This document shows, piece by piece, positions 18,667 to 27,509 of a DNA stretch of 37,695 nucleotides. The stretch's first letter is position 1. The number at the start of each line of letters is the position of its first letter. This DNA comes from Lujinxingia vulgaris. Its GTDB lineage: Bacteria > Myxococcota_A > Bradymonadia > Bradymonadales > Bradymonadaceae. Below the pieces are notes generated by a model. The model had not been told where the DNA came from and searched no databases. It saw only the letters and a program-made list of their open reading frames with translations. Both the position numbers and the translations under genes were made by a program. The stretch is from NCBI RefSeq assembly GCF_007997005.1, contig NZ_VOSL01000001.1:1-37695 (forward strand). The letters run 5' to 3'.

Positions 18667-19476
18667 CGTGCTCTCCTTCCCGAAGGTTAGGGCTGGGTCG
18701 AGTGGGGCCGCTCCCGGACGTGGGGCGACGACGCAGCCTCTTTAACAAGTTCGCGCCAGGGATCCAAATGCAGGGGGTGACGAGGGGGTGACAGTGTGCT
18801 CTCCGGGCATCGAAATCTACCCTCGACACCGGCGTCGCAGGCCCCCGGCATGATCGGCAGCCCTTGACACCCCGAGCACGTACCCCGGGGCACCGAAACC
18901 TGCCCTCGACACCATCTCCATACATGCGCGATCCCCTCCAACGCGCTCTCGACACCCCTGGCCACGTACCCCCCGGGCATTTTCGGCCGCCCTCGACACC
19001 TCGAGCCTCTACCCCCGGGGCATCGAAACCTGCCCTCGACCCCCGGAGCACCTACCCCCCGGGTATTTTCGGCCGCCCTCGACACCCCGATCGCTTACCC
19101 CCGGGGCGTCGAAACCCGGCCTCGACACCCTGAGCTCTTAGCTCAGCATGCTGCGCGCCGCTCTCGACACCGCCCGGCTGTGCCCCGTCCCGCTCAACGC
19201 CGCCCTCGACAGCGTGTCGGCCTACCCCCGGGGCACCGGATCTGGGGGTCGATACCCTTCCCAGATGCCCCCGGGCCGATACATGTCGGCTCTTGAGGGC
19301 GCGTCGGAATATGCCCCCCGCGACCACCGGGGCCTGCTGGAGATGATGCGGCCGAGCAGGCGGAAGGCTTGATGAAGCTTGCGCCCGGGCGCTCAGTGTG
19401 GCTCTCTTCGAGCATTGCGAAAGAGCACGCCGGGCGCCCGCTGTGGCGGCCCGGCTCCGAGGACAAGGAGCGAGAG
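18667..19476. other. Divergent spacer holding a 42-44-bp repeat array
   Basis: This 810-bp gap lies between beta-helix lipoprotein paralogue 1 (-) and the DUF805-like gene (+). Most of it (18820-19300) is a degenerate tandem array described separately. The parts flanking the array hold no recognised promoter. Minus-strand ORFs across it are translations of the array. Confidence 0.7.
18820..19300. repeat. Degenerate 42-44-bp tandem array (about 11 units)
   Basis: The motif CTCGAC, or a close variant, recurs at 18863, 18905, 18948, 18992, 19035, 19078, 19121, 19163 and 19205, spaced 42-44 bp. Units alternate between two versions: GCCCTCGACACC plus CCCCCGGGGCATCGAAACC, and GCCCTCGACACC plus CCCCCCGGGCATTTTCGGCC. 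The repeats are too diverged, and the intervening sequence too conserved, for a CRISPR array. The spacing is not a fixed multiple of three, so coding is unlikely. Confidence 0.8.
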
Positions 19477-20868
19477 ATGGCCGAGCGGAATGAGGCGCAG
19501 GTAGTGTGGTGGCGGCGGATCTTCGGGATGCGCGCGAGCGTCGATCGCCGACTTTATGTGATGGTGGGGGTGGGGCTGGCGCTCTTGAAGTACGCGCTGG
19601 ACAGCGCCCTGGTCTACGTGACGAGCGGCGAGCTGTGGAGTCCCTGGGCTTACCTCTCGCCGGCGCTCTTTGTGCGTGCCGGGGCGGTCGACGGGCTGAC
19701 CAGCCCCACCCTGATGTGGGCCATGGCGCTTTACGCGCTTCCCTTTGCCTGGGTGGGGCTCTCGATGAGTGTGCGTCGCGCGGCCGATGCGGGGCACTCG
19801 CCATGGCTGGGGCTGGGGTTTTTGCTGCCGGGCCTCAACATGCTCTTTATCCTCTATCTGGCCAGTCGGCCGAGCCGGGGGAGCTGGGAGCCGGGCAGAA
19901 GCGAGGAGGTGGTGCCGGCCGATCTTCGCTCGATCCTGCTCAGCGTGATCTTCGGGGTGGGGCTGACTGCGGCGATGTTCGCGCTCAATATCTTCGGGTT
20001 TCAGAGTTACGGCTGGTCGCTCTTCTTTGCGACGCCTTTTGTGATCGGGGTGGTCTGCGCGTACCTGATCAACCGTGAGGCCACGCGTTCGATGAAGACC
20101 ACGGTGGGGGCGGCCTGGGTATCGGTGCTGGCGAGCTGTGCGGCGATCTTGCTCTTTGCGCTTGAGGGCATCATCTGCCTGGTGATGGCCGCGCCGATTA
20201 CCCTGATCATGAGCGCGGCGGGCGCGGCGCTGGGGCGCGCGGTGTTGCTGCACAGTCGGCGCGGAAGGGCGGCGGTGGTGGGGCTTGTGCTCTGCCTGCC
20301 TTTCTTTTCGGCGGTGGAGCGCTACGCCCCGGAACCCCCGCTGATTGAGGTGGCGACCAGCGTGGAGGTCGACGCCTCACCGATGCAGGTCTGGGATAAA
20401 GTCATCCATTTCTCGGAGCTCGCGCCGCCGCCTGCCTGGGTGCAGATGAGCGGGGTGGCCTATCCGATCCGAGCCGAGCTCAAGGGGGAGGGCGTGGGAG
20501 CGGTGCGCTACTGCGAGTTCTCGACCGGTCCCTTTGTGGAGCCCATCACCGCCTGGGAGCCGGGCCGCCGCCTGGCCTTCGATGTGCGCGCCCAGCCGGT
20601 GCCGATGGAGGAGTGGAGCCCCTACAAGAGCGTGCATCCGCCGCATCTCGATGGTTATCTGCAGTCGAAGCGCGGGGAGTTTCGTCTGATCGACCTGGGC
20701 GAGGGGCGCACGCGGCTGGAGGGGAGCACCTGGTATGCGATCGACATGCAGCCGGTGGGGTACTGGCAGTTGTTTGCGAGCGCGTTGATTCAGCAGATTC
20801 ATTTGAGGGTGCTGCGGCATGTGAAGGCGGAGGCGGAGGGGGCCGCGCAGGTTGCTGACGCAGGGTGA
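19477..20868 (+). CDS. DUF805-like membrane protein fused to an SRPBCC/START-like domain
   Basis: A 463-aa inner-membrane protein. The N-terminal part (about 20-130) has DUF805-like features: RRLYVMVGVGLALLKYAL, then VRRAADAGHSPWLGLGFLLPG followed by ILYLASRP. Further membrane helices occupy about 150-280. The C-terminal 150 residues form a soluble SRPBCC (START/Bet v 1-like) domain beginning IEVATSVEVDASPMQVWDKV and continuing through WEPGRRLAFDV, FRLIDLGEGRTRLEGSTWY and a long C-terminal helix, the classic hydrophobic-ligand-binding fold. ATG 19477 is chosen because AAGGAG (19465-19470) is 6 nt upstream; the in-frame extension to 19369 lacks such a site. It could bind or sense a lipid or hydrophobic ligand at the membrane; function unknown. 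Confidence 0.82.
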   Translation: MAERNEAQVVWWRRIFGMRASVDRRLYVMVGVGLALLKYALDSALVYVTSGELWSPWAYLSPALFVRAGAVDGLTSPTLMWAMALYALPFAWVGLSMSVRRAADAGHSPWLGLGFLLPGLNMLFILYLASRPSRGSWEPGRSEEVVPADLRSILLSVIFGVGLTAAMFALNIFGFQSYGWSLFFATPFVIGVVCAYLINREATRSMKTTVGAAWVSVLASCAAILLFALEGIICLVMAAPITLIMSAAGAALGRAVLLHSRRGRAAVVGLVLCLPFFSAVERYAPEPPLIEVATSVEVDASPMQVWDKVIHFSELAPPPAWVQMSGVAYPIRAELKGEGVGAVRYCEFSTGPFVEPITAWEPGRRLAFDVRAQPVPMEEWSPYKSVHPPHLDGYLQSKRGEFRLIDLGEGRTRLEGSTWYAIDMQPVGYWQLFASALIQQIHLRVLRHVKAEAEGAAQVADAG

Positions 20869-20980
20869 AGGGGCGGTGAGGCGCATAGAACGTGAGTGTT
20901 GTGTGTCTCCCGGTTGGTGGCGTTGAGACTCGGCTTCGAGCGCTGTGTTCGCCATGAGCACTGCTGACGTCACGAAAAAA

Positions 20981-21012
20981 ACGCCCCGGGAGATCGCGAT
21001 CTCCCGGGGCGT
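20981..21012. terminator. Bidirectional terminator, perfect 32-bp palindrome
   Basis: Arms ACGCCCCGGGAGATCG and its exact complement (20981-20996 with 20997-21012). Seven Ts follow on the minus strand and four on the plus strand. It lies between the converging DUF805-like gene and beta-helix lipoprotein paralogue 2, and can end both. Confidence 0.92.
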
Positions 21013-21064
21013 TTTCGGTTCAGCAGCAAGCGGCGCGCGCGCTTTCACATAGAGAGGTGAGCGC

Positions 21065-23773
21065 TCAGCGCGCGGTGTTCTCCCACGCCCCGATCGTGCA
21101 GGAGCCGGCGTTGGGGCGAGACTCGCCGCGCTGATCTTCGGTGACCGGGGTGCCGTCGTCGTCGGTGCAGGCGGAGGCGGGAAGTTCCATCGTGTAGTCC
21201 AGATCGGGCAGGGTGGCGATGGTGTGGGTGAAGCCGCCATTGTCGGCCAGCTCGCCCAGGGTGCGGGCCAGCACGAGGCCGGGGGTGCCGACGGCGTCGG
21301 TAGAGTCAGCGGTGAAGGCGCTGCCGCCGTGTTGGATGTAGTTATAACCCAGCGACGTAATCGGTCGGGTCGCGAGCTGACAGTGGAAGGCGTCGGCTTC
21401 GTTGCCCATCACCGCCGAGCTCTTCAGGTAGACCGGCGTGGCGCTGTCGCAGTAGGAGGCGATGGCGTAGCCGAACATCGCAAAGTTGTCGTCAAAGGTG
21501 GTGTGCACGAAGTTGGCTTCGCCGTCGTACTGCAACCAGGCACCACCCGGGCTGGAGAAGGAGGTGTTGGAGTAGAAGGTGGTGTTGATGACGAAGGCAC
21601 CGCGCTGGCTGAAGACGCCGCCGCCACTGCTGCCGGCGAAGTTGCTGTCGAAGAGCGAGCGGGAGATCACCATGTTGCCCGGGGCGTTGTCAGCGTAGCC
21701 GAAGAGGGCGCCACCATTGCCGTCGGCGGAGTTCGACTCAAAGAGAGCATCTTCTAAGACGAGGGGGATGTGCGTGTAGATCGCGCCACCGTCGGCGTCG
21801 GCGCTGTTGGCGATAAAGCGCACACGGCGCAACACGCTCAGGGGCTCGTCGGTGTTCAGGTAGAGGGCACCGCCATAGCCGCCGGCGCTGTTGTTGGTGA
21901 AGTCGACGTCGGACGCGCTGAAATCGCCGTGGGCGTGCACCGCGGCGCCATCGCCTGCGATGGCCGCATCGGAAAGGGTGAGGCCTTCGAGGTGCAATGA
22001 GCCGCTGCCGAGCACGGTAAAGATGCGGTCGGAGCCAACCGCGCTCAGGGTGAGCTGGTCGGCGCCGGGGCCCTCGATGGTGATGTCGCCGTCGATGACG
22101 AAGGCGGTGGCGGGCTGAATAAGAGAGATGCTCGGGTCAAAGGTGATGACGCTGCCGTCATTGACGCGGCCGAGGACCTCGCGCAGCGTGCCGGGCTCCG
22201 CCCCGTTATCACCCGAGCTGATGACGAGCGTGGGTTCAAAGGCGCTGAGCTCCACAGTGGTCGTCATGCCATCGACCACGACGATGCCCTGTCCGTCGCC
22301 GAGCAAAGGGTAGGGGTTGCCGAAGGCGTCGGTGCCCAGGTCATTGGAGATGACCGAGAGGGTGTAGACGCCCTCGGGCATCGGGATCTGCGCGGTGCCC
22401 TGGCCGCTTAAGGTCTGCTCGGAGGCGGTAGCCCCTTCGCCGAGGCGCACCGTGATGGTGCCGCTGCCGATCAGGTCGTGCATGATTGCGACGGTGCCCA
22501 TGGCCGCGGCGTAGGTGACCTCGGCCTCGCTCTGCTGGCCGCTGGCGATGGTGATGGGGAGCGTGGTCGGCGTCGGCTCAAAGGTCGAGCCGCCGGTCTG
22601 CACCACCTCGAAGTTCAGGGTGTAGTCGCCCGGGAGAAGATCGGTGGTGGTCGCCGAGACGGACTGCTCGGTGGTGGCCGGGGAGGGGCCAATGAGCGTC
22701 GCGGCCACGTTGGCGCCGGCCGGAAGTCCAGTGGCGTTGACGACCAGCTCGCCAGCGACCAGCGCGTAGCTCAGCGTGGCGGTCTGGGAGGCGTCGCTGT
22801 CCAGGGTGAGGGTGATCGGGGCCGCCTCGTAGATCGCGTCGCCTACCACCACGTCGGCGGGCTCCAGGGTGTAGTCCCCGGGGACCAGATCGCTCAGTGT
22901 GGCGTCGCCGTTGAGGGTGTTTTCGTAGCCGGCCGGCCCGCTGATGGTGATCTGAGCGCTCTGCCCGGCGGGAAGGCCGGTGACGACCACGTCGAGCTCG
23001 GCCGGGGAGAGGGTGTAGGTGATGGTGGTGGGGTCGTTGGAGCCGCTGGCCAGCGCGGCGGTGCGGATGCCCGCGCTGTAGGTGGCCCCACCGTGGGTCA
23101 CTTCATCCGGGGTGAGGAGGTAGGCCCCCGGGGTCAGCGCATCGTAGGTGGTCGATGCGCTAAGAACCTCGTTGAAGTCCGGGCCTTCCAGCGCCACGTC
23201 GGCGTCGACGCCCGCCGGAAGTCCGGCGATGATCACCTCCCAGGCGGCGGGGATGAGCTCGTAGCTGAGGGTGATGTCGAGGGTCTCATCGGCCTCGATG
23301 GTGATGTTCTGCGCCGGCGTCTCAAAGGTGGAGAGGCCGCGGAGGACGCGCTCGGCGATAAGCTCGTAGTCGCCGGCGGGGATGTCTTCGAGCTGGCCGC
23401 CTTCGGGGACGGTCAGTGTGGTGTCGCCCACAAGTTCGATGTCGGGCCACTCCGCGTCTTCGGGCAGGCCGTCGAGCGTAAGTACAAGCGTGCCGGAGCC
23501 TTCGAGGGGGTCGGTGTCGGCGTCGGGGTCGTCGTCCGCGTCGGCGTCGGGATCATCGTCCGCGTCGGCGTCGGGGTCGTCGTCCGCGTCGGCGTCGGGG
23601 TCGTCGCCTGTGTCGGCGTCGGGGTCGAGGTCGGCATCTGCGTCACTGCCGGCGTCGCTCTCGTCGAGGGTCGTGTCGGGCTGGTTGAGGTCGGTGTCGT
23701 CGACGTCACCGCCGCAACCGATCATCAGGGAGGCGCAGAGCGCGAAGAGGAGAGTCTGGCGAGTCCAAAACAT
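21065..23773 (-). CDS. Beta-helix surface lipoprotein, paralogue 2 (four stalk repeats, no C-terminal sandwich)
   Basis: A 902-aa lipoprotein of the same family as 15538-18666. The lipobox LMIGC puts the lipid on Cys20. The linker contains a perfect-looking Asp-Pro-Asp-Ala repeat (8-residue unit DPDADADD, about four copies). Four beta-sandwich repeats of about 82 aa follow (for example VVVTGLPAGQSAQITISGP then LSDLVPGDYTLEP), then a cap ending TDAFGNPY and GTLREVLGRVN (CSLREA-like). The beta-helix turns recur as GGAL/GGAI and NNSA/SNSA. The protein stops after LADNGGFTHT ... DQRGESRP ... CTIGAWE, so it lacks the C-terminal sandwich of its three relatives. ATG 23773 has GGAG 7 nt upstream; the frame is open further to 24214 but that part has no signal peptide. 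Expected at the outer-membrane surface; ligand unknown. Confidence 0.9.
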   Translation of the reverse strand: MFWTRQTLLFALCASLMIGCGGDVDDTDLNQPDTTLDESDAGSDADADLDPDADTGDDPDADADDDPDADADDDPDADADDDPDADTDPLEGSGTLVLTLDGLPEDAEWPDIELVGDTTLTVPEGGQLEDIPAGDYELIAERVLRGLSTFETPAQNITIEADETLDITLSYELIPAAWEVIIAGLPAGVDADVALEGPDFNEVLSASTTYDALTPGAYLLTPDEVTHGGATYSAGIRTAALASGSNDPTTITYTLSPAELDVVVTGLPAGQSAQITISGPAGYENTLNGDATLSDLVPGDYTLEPADVVVGDAIYEAAPITLTLDSDASQTATLSYALVAGELVVNATGLPAGANVAATLIGPSPATTEQSVSATTTDLLPGDYTLNFEVVQTGGSTFEPTPTTLPITIASGQQSEAEVTYAAAMGTVAIMHDLIGSGTITVRLGEGATASEQTLSGQGTAQIPMPEGVYTLSVISNDLGTDAFGNPYPLLGDGQGIVVVDGMTTTVELSAFEPTLVISSGDNGAEPGTLREVLGRVNDGSVITFDPSISLIQPATAFVIDGDITIEGPGADQLTLSAVGSDRIFTVLGSGSLHLEGLTLSDAAIAGDGAAVHAHGDFSASDVDFTNNSAGGYGGALYLNTDEPLSVLRRVRFIANSADADGGAIYTHIPLVLEDALFESNSADGNGGALFGYADNAPGNMVISRSLFDSNFAGSSGGGVFSQRGAFVINTTFYSNTSFSSPGGAWLQYDGEANFVHTTFDDNFAMFGYAIASYCDSATPVYLKSSAVMGNEADAFHCQLATRPITSLGYNYIQHGGSAFTADSTDAVGTPGLVLARTLGELADNGGFTHTIATLPDLDYTMELPASACTDDDGTPVTEDQRGESRPNAGSCTIGAWENTAR
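23516..23640 (-). repeat. 24-bp coding tandem repeat (DPDADADD units)
   Basis: Within the linker of paralogue 2, a 24-bp unit encoding DPDADADD is repeated about four times with only silent or single changes. Such runs change copy number easily and would alter the distance between the lipid anchor and the first folded domain. Confidence 0.8.
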
Positions 23774-23968
23774 ACGAAGTCTCCATCCAATGAGCAAAAT
23801 CACATGGCGGACGAGCCGTTTGAACAGGCGGTTCAGGCGCTGGCTCGCCCGAGTGGGTTGGGTGCAAGGGGGACGTGCATAGCAGAGGGGGCGACGAGCA
23901 TCAAAGCCGACTGATGCAACGTTGTGTCGAGGATGGAGGGGCGGTCGACGATGTGGGGCGCAAAAAAA

Positions 23969-23994
23969 ACGCCCCGGGAGAGCTCCCGGGGCGT
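23969..23994 (-). terminator. Rho-independent terminator of paralogue 3
   Basis: Arms ACGCCCCGGGAG and CTCCCGGGGCGT with a minimal 2-nt loop, followed by eight Ts on the minus strand (23962-23969 read as As on the plus strand). It lies 47 bp past the stop codon of the 24042-27509 gene. The first 12 bases of the stem are identical to those of the 20981-21012 terminator. Confidence 0.9.
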
Positions 23995-24041
23995 TGTCTC
24001 GTTCCGAGGAGCCAGCCTCCCCGGAGAACGCGACAACAGGC

Positions 24042-27000
24042 TTAACGCCAGATGAAGTTATCGATGACGATCTGACCGTCGGAGGGCGAGAGGTTGCGAA
24101 TCTCGACGGTGTAATCGCCGCTGATGTTGAGGTTGCTGGCCGTAAGCGTGAAGGCGGTATCATCGGCACCGCTAAAGTCGCCAAAGACCGGGCTGGTGGC
24201 GACGACGGTGCCATTGATGGCGATGGCGATCTGGCGGGGCGCGTCGCCGGTGAAGGCCTTGCGGTAGTCGACGCTGACCTCGTTGACGGTTCCGGTCCGC
24301 CCCACGCTGCGCACGTAGTCGCCGACCTGGCGGAACATCAGCCCCTGACCGGCGATGCTGTAGGAGCCCTCGGAGCGCACGCCGCTGACCTCCCAGCTCA
24401 GGCCCACTGAGGTCGTGATGGTGGTCGTGACGTAGCTCGAAGACCCCAGGCCGTGGCCGTGAAAGGGCTCAACGCCTCCGGTGGTGCCGGGCGCTTCGTA
24501 GGCACCTATGGTGCAGAAGCCCTCGGTGGGGCGCGGCTCGCCGCGCTGATCCTCGGAGACGTCTGCTCCGCTGATGTCGACGCAGTCGGTCGCCGGGAAG
24601 CTCAGAGGGGTGGTGAAGCCAGGGCCGACAGCGAGTGTTTGAGTAAAGCCACCGTTGTCAGCGAGAGGCTGCAGGGGATCAGCGAGCGGTGAGCCGAGGG
24701 TGCCAACCTGATCGTTGGGAGCCGGGCTGAAGGCGTTGGGGGCTTCGGTCTCGACGTAGTTGTGTCCCAGCGAGAAGGTGGGGTTGGGGTGGGGAGGATC
24801 GCTGAAGCCCTGGCAGCTAAAGAGGGGGCCATCGCCGACCACCACGGAGCTCTTCAGTCGTATCGAGGTGAAGTCGTCGCAGTACGAAGCGATCGCGCTG
24901 CCGGTCGGGGCGACGTTATCGGCGAAGGTCATGTGAACCATGGTGGTGTCGCCGTCGTACTGGTAGTAGGCGCCGCCAAAGTCGTTGGGGGCCTCGTTGC
25001 CAACAAAGGTGACGTTCATCAGATCGGAGTTGACACCTGTGTAGATCGCACCGCCGGCCCGTGACGCGCTGTTGTGTGCGAAGAGCGAGCGTTCGATCAC
25101 GGTTGTGCGCGAGCCGGAGAGTGCCTGGTAGATGGCGCCGCCGTGACCATTGGCGTTGTTGTTGGTGAAGCTGGCCTGGTCGATCGTCAGGCTCGCCAGG
25201 CTGTTGATTGCACCGCCATTGTTGGTGGCGGAGTTATTCTCAAAGCGCACCCGGGTCATGATGACGCGCGGGTTGATCGAGGTGGTGTCAATGGCACCGC
25301 CTCGGCTGGCTCGGTTGTTTGAGAAGACGCTGTCTTCGATGACAATCTCGCTGGTGGCTTCACCGATGGCAATGGCACCACCGGCAGAGTTGGTGTCGGT
25401 GAGCTGGTTGTTGTCAAACACCATGTTGCGCAGGCTGAAGGTGCCCAGGTTGTAGATGGCCGCGCCGGTGCCGCCGATGGTGATGTCGGCGATGCGGAAG
25501 TCTTCCAGGTGCACATTGGCGCCGGGGCCAAAGGAGAAGAGGCGGTCGCCGCCGGTGGTGCTCACCGTGAGCTGGTCTGCGCCCGGACCCACAAGGGAGA
25601 CTTCTTTGCCGATGACGATGATCGACTCGGTCATCACTTCGGAAAGACCCTCGGCGAAGGTGATGACGCTGCCGGTGACGACGCGGTTTAAGACTTCACG
25701 CAGCGAGCCGCGGCCCTGGTCATCGCCGCGGAGCACCTCGGTGGGGTTCGGGGCGAGCAGGGAGGAGTTGACCTCGGCGCCACTGGTGACGGAGAAGCCG
25801 ATATCCAGCCCAATCACGTAGTAGGGGTTTCCGTAGGCGTCGGTGCCCAGGCCGTTGCTGGCCTGGGTGAGCTCGTAGCTTCCCGGGGGAAGCTCCACTT
25901 CGGCGGCGCCGGTGCCGCTGAGGGTGACGTTCTGGCTAAAGCCCTGTCCGTCGGAGAGGGTCACGGTGAGCGCGCCGCTGGTGGGGAGCTCGTGACTCAG
26001 GGTCAGCGTGCCCGGCAGCGCTGCGTAGGTGGTGGAGACGCTGGCGATCTGCTCGCTGGCCACAGTTACCTGGGCGCTGGCTGGCTCGGGGGCGTACGTG
26101 TTGGAGCCGTTGCCGACCTGGGCGAAGTTGACGACGTAGCTTCCCGGCGCGAGCTCGGTGAGGGTCTGCGCACCGGTGATCGTGACAGCGGTGGAGGCCG
26201 GGGCCGGGCCGACCAGGGTGGCTTCAAGGTCCGCGCCGGCGGGCAGGCCGGTGGCGCTCAGGTTCAGGCTGCCGTTCACAGCGGCATAGGTCACGGTGAA
26301 GGTGATCGTCTGGTCGCTGCTCGCTGTGAGCAACTCGTTGCTCTCGGAGCGGTAGATGGTCGAGCCGCTGGTAACGTCGTTGGCCGTCAGCGTGTAGTTG
26401 CCCGGGATCTGGTCGACGAGCGTGCCGGCCTGGGTGATGTTCGCCACCGTGCCCTGGGGGTTGGTCAGGGTGAGGTTGGGGTTAACGCCTGCGGGGAGAC
26501 CTTCGACGACGATCTCGACCTGCGCCGGGACCAGCTCGTAGCTCAGCGTGAGCTCGGTGGTGTCTACGCTGACGACGTCTCCGCTCACCGGGCTGGCGCG
26601 GTAGATGTTGATCCCCGATTCGACATCGCTGCCGCTCAGGGTGTAGGTGCCCGGGATGAGGTCTTCGACCGTGTCACCGGGCGCGGCGGTGGCTTCAGAG
26701 CCGTCGGGGCCGGTGATCGTGAGCTCGGGCGTAAGTCCGGAGGGGAGGCCCTCGACATTCGCGAGCAGTTCGCCCGGCACAAGCGCGTAGCTCACCGTGA
26801 CGCTCTCGGCGTCGCCGCTGGAAAGCTCCAGCGTGGAGGCTTCGGCCCGGTACTGAAGGTCGCCATCGCTGACCTCGGCGGGAAGGATGCTGTAGGTGCC
26901 CGGCGCGAGATCGGTGAGGGTGGTGGTTTCGCTGAGTTCTTCAGTGCCCTCGTCGCCCACAACTTCGACGAAGGCATCGACGCCCTCGGGAAGCCCTTCG

Positions 27001-27509
27001 ATCACAACTTCCAGGCTGGCGCGGACCAGGGCGAAGTCCAGGGTGGCTTCGGTGGTCTGGTCGGCCTCGATCGTCAGCTCGACCGGGGCGGCCTCATAGG
27101 TCGCGAGCTCCACGGTGAAGGGCGCGGCGCTGAGCGTGTAGTCGCCCACCGCGAGGTCTTCGGCCAGGCCGTCTTCGCCGATGGTCAGGTCGCCCTCATC
27201 GCCGCTGAGCGTGATCTCGGGCCAGGCGCTGCCTTCGGGCAGCCCTTCCAGGGTGACCGAGAGGTCGCCGAACTCGGGGTCGGGGTCCACGTCCGGATCG
27301 GGATCGACATCCGGGTCAGGATCGACGTCGGGATCTTCGGCGTCGGGATCTTCGGCGTCGGGGTCCACATCCGGATCTTCGGCGTCGGGCCCGGCGTCGA
27401 CATCGGAGACGTCCGGCTCGTCGATCGGAGTGGTGGTGTCATCGCCGCCGCAGCCGATGGCCAGCGAGGCGATGAGGCTCATGGCGAGCAGAGTGCGTAT
27501 CATCAACAT
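24042..27509 (-). CDS. Beta-helix surface lipoprotein, paralogue 3 (five stalk repeats)
   Basis: At 1,155 aa the longest member of the family. The lipobox LAIGC gives Cys20, followed by GGDD and an Asp-rich linker with DPDVDPDP repeats. Five consecutive beta-sandwich repeats of about 82 aa (starting near LSVTLEGLPEG, LEVVIEGLPEG, LLANVEGLPSG, VEIVVEGLPAG and LNLSATGLPAG) build a long stalk. The cap module ends TDAYGNPY, and GSLREVLNRV is the CSLREA-like motif. Beta-helix turns follow (GGAIYQAL, GGAIYTGV). An anchor-Q-like LADNGGFTQT ... DQRGEPRP ... CTIGAYE segment precedes a C-terminal beta-sandwich (about the last 120 aa, VDYRKAFTG ... IEIRN-like). AGGAG lies 6 nt before ATG 27509; a second ATG at 27503 is less well placed. 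Surface exposure and adhesion are inferred from architecture. Confidence 0.9.
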   Translation of the reverse strand: MLMIRTLLAMSLIASLAIGCGGDDTTTPIDEPDVSDVDAGPDAEDPDVDPDAEDPDAEDPDVDPDPDVDPDPDVDPDPEFGDLSVTLEGLPEGSAWPEITLSGDEGDLTIGEDGLAEDLAVGDYTLSAAPFTVELATYEAAPVELTIEADQTTEATLDFALVRASLEVVIEGLPEGVDAFVEVVGDEGTEELSETTTLTDLAPGTYSILPAEVSDGDLQYRAEASTLELSSGDAESVTVSYALVPGELLANVEGLPSGLTPELTITGPDGSEATAAPGDTVEDLIPGTYTLSGSDVESGINIYRASPVSGDVVSVDTTELTLSYELVPAQVEIVVEGLPAGVNPNLTLTNPQGTVANITQAGTLVDQIPGNYTLTANDVTSGSTIYRSESNELLTASSDQTITFTVTYAAVNGSLNLSATGLPAGADLEATLVGPAPASTAVTITGAQTLTELAPGSYVVNFAQVGNGSNTYAPEPASAQVTVASEQIASVSTTYAALPGTLTLSHELPTSGALTVTLSDGQGFSQNVTLSGTGAAEVELPPGSYELTQASNGLGTDAYGNPYYVIGLDIGFSVTSGAEVNSSLLAPNPTEVLRGDDQGRGSLREVLNRVVTGSVITFAEGLSEVMTESIIVIGKEVSLVGPGADQLTVSTTGGDRLFSFGPGANVHLEDFRIADITIGGTGAAIYNLGTFSLRNMVFDNNQLTDTNSAGGAIAIGEATSEIVIEDSVFSNNRASRGGAIDTTSINPRVIMTRVRFENNSATNNGGAINSLASLTIDQASFTNNNANGHGGAIYQALSGSRTTVIERSLFAHNSASRAGGAIYTGVNSDLMNVTFVGNEAPNDFGGAYYQYDGDTTMVHMTFADNVAPTGSAIASYCDDFTSIRLKSSVVVGDGPLFSCQGFSDPPHPNPTFSLGHNYVETEAPNAFSPAPNDQVGTLGSPLADPLQPLADNGGFTQTLAVGPGFTTPLSFPATDCVDISGADVSEDQRGEPRPTEGFCTIGAYEAPGTTGGVEPFHGHGLGSSSYVTTTITTSVGLSWEVSGVRSEGSYSIAGQGLMFRQVGDYVRSVGRTGTVNEVSVDYRKAFTGDAPRQIAIAINGTVVATSPVFGDFSGADDTAFTLTASNLNISGDYTVEIRNLSPSDGQIVIDNFIWR

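Noticed and set aside
18820-19300. CRISPR array
   Set aside because: Units are diverged along their full length, there are no unique spacers between identical repeats, spacing varies by 1-2 bp and no cas genes are present.
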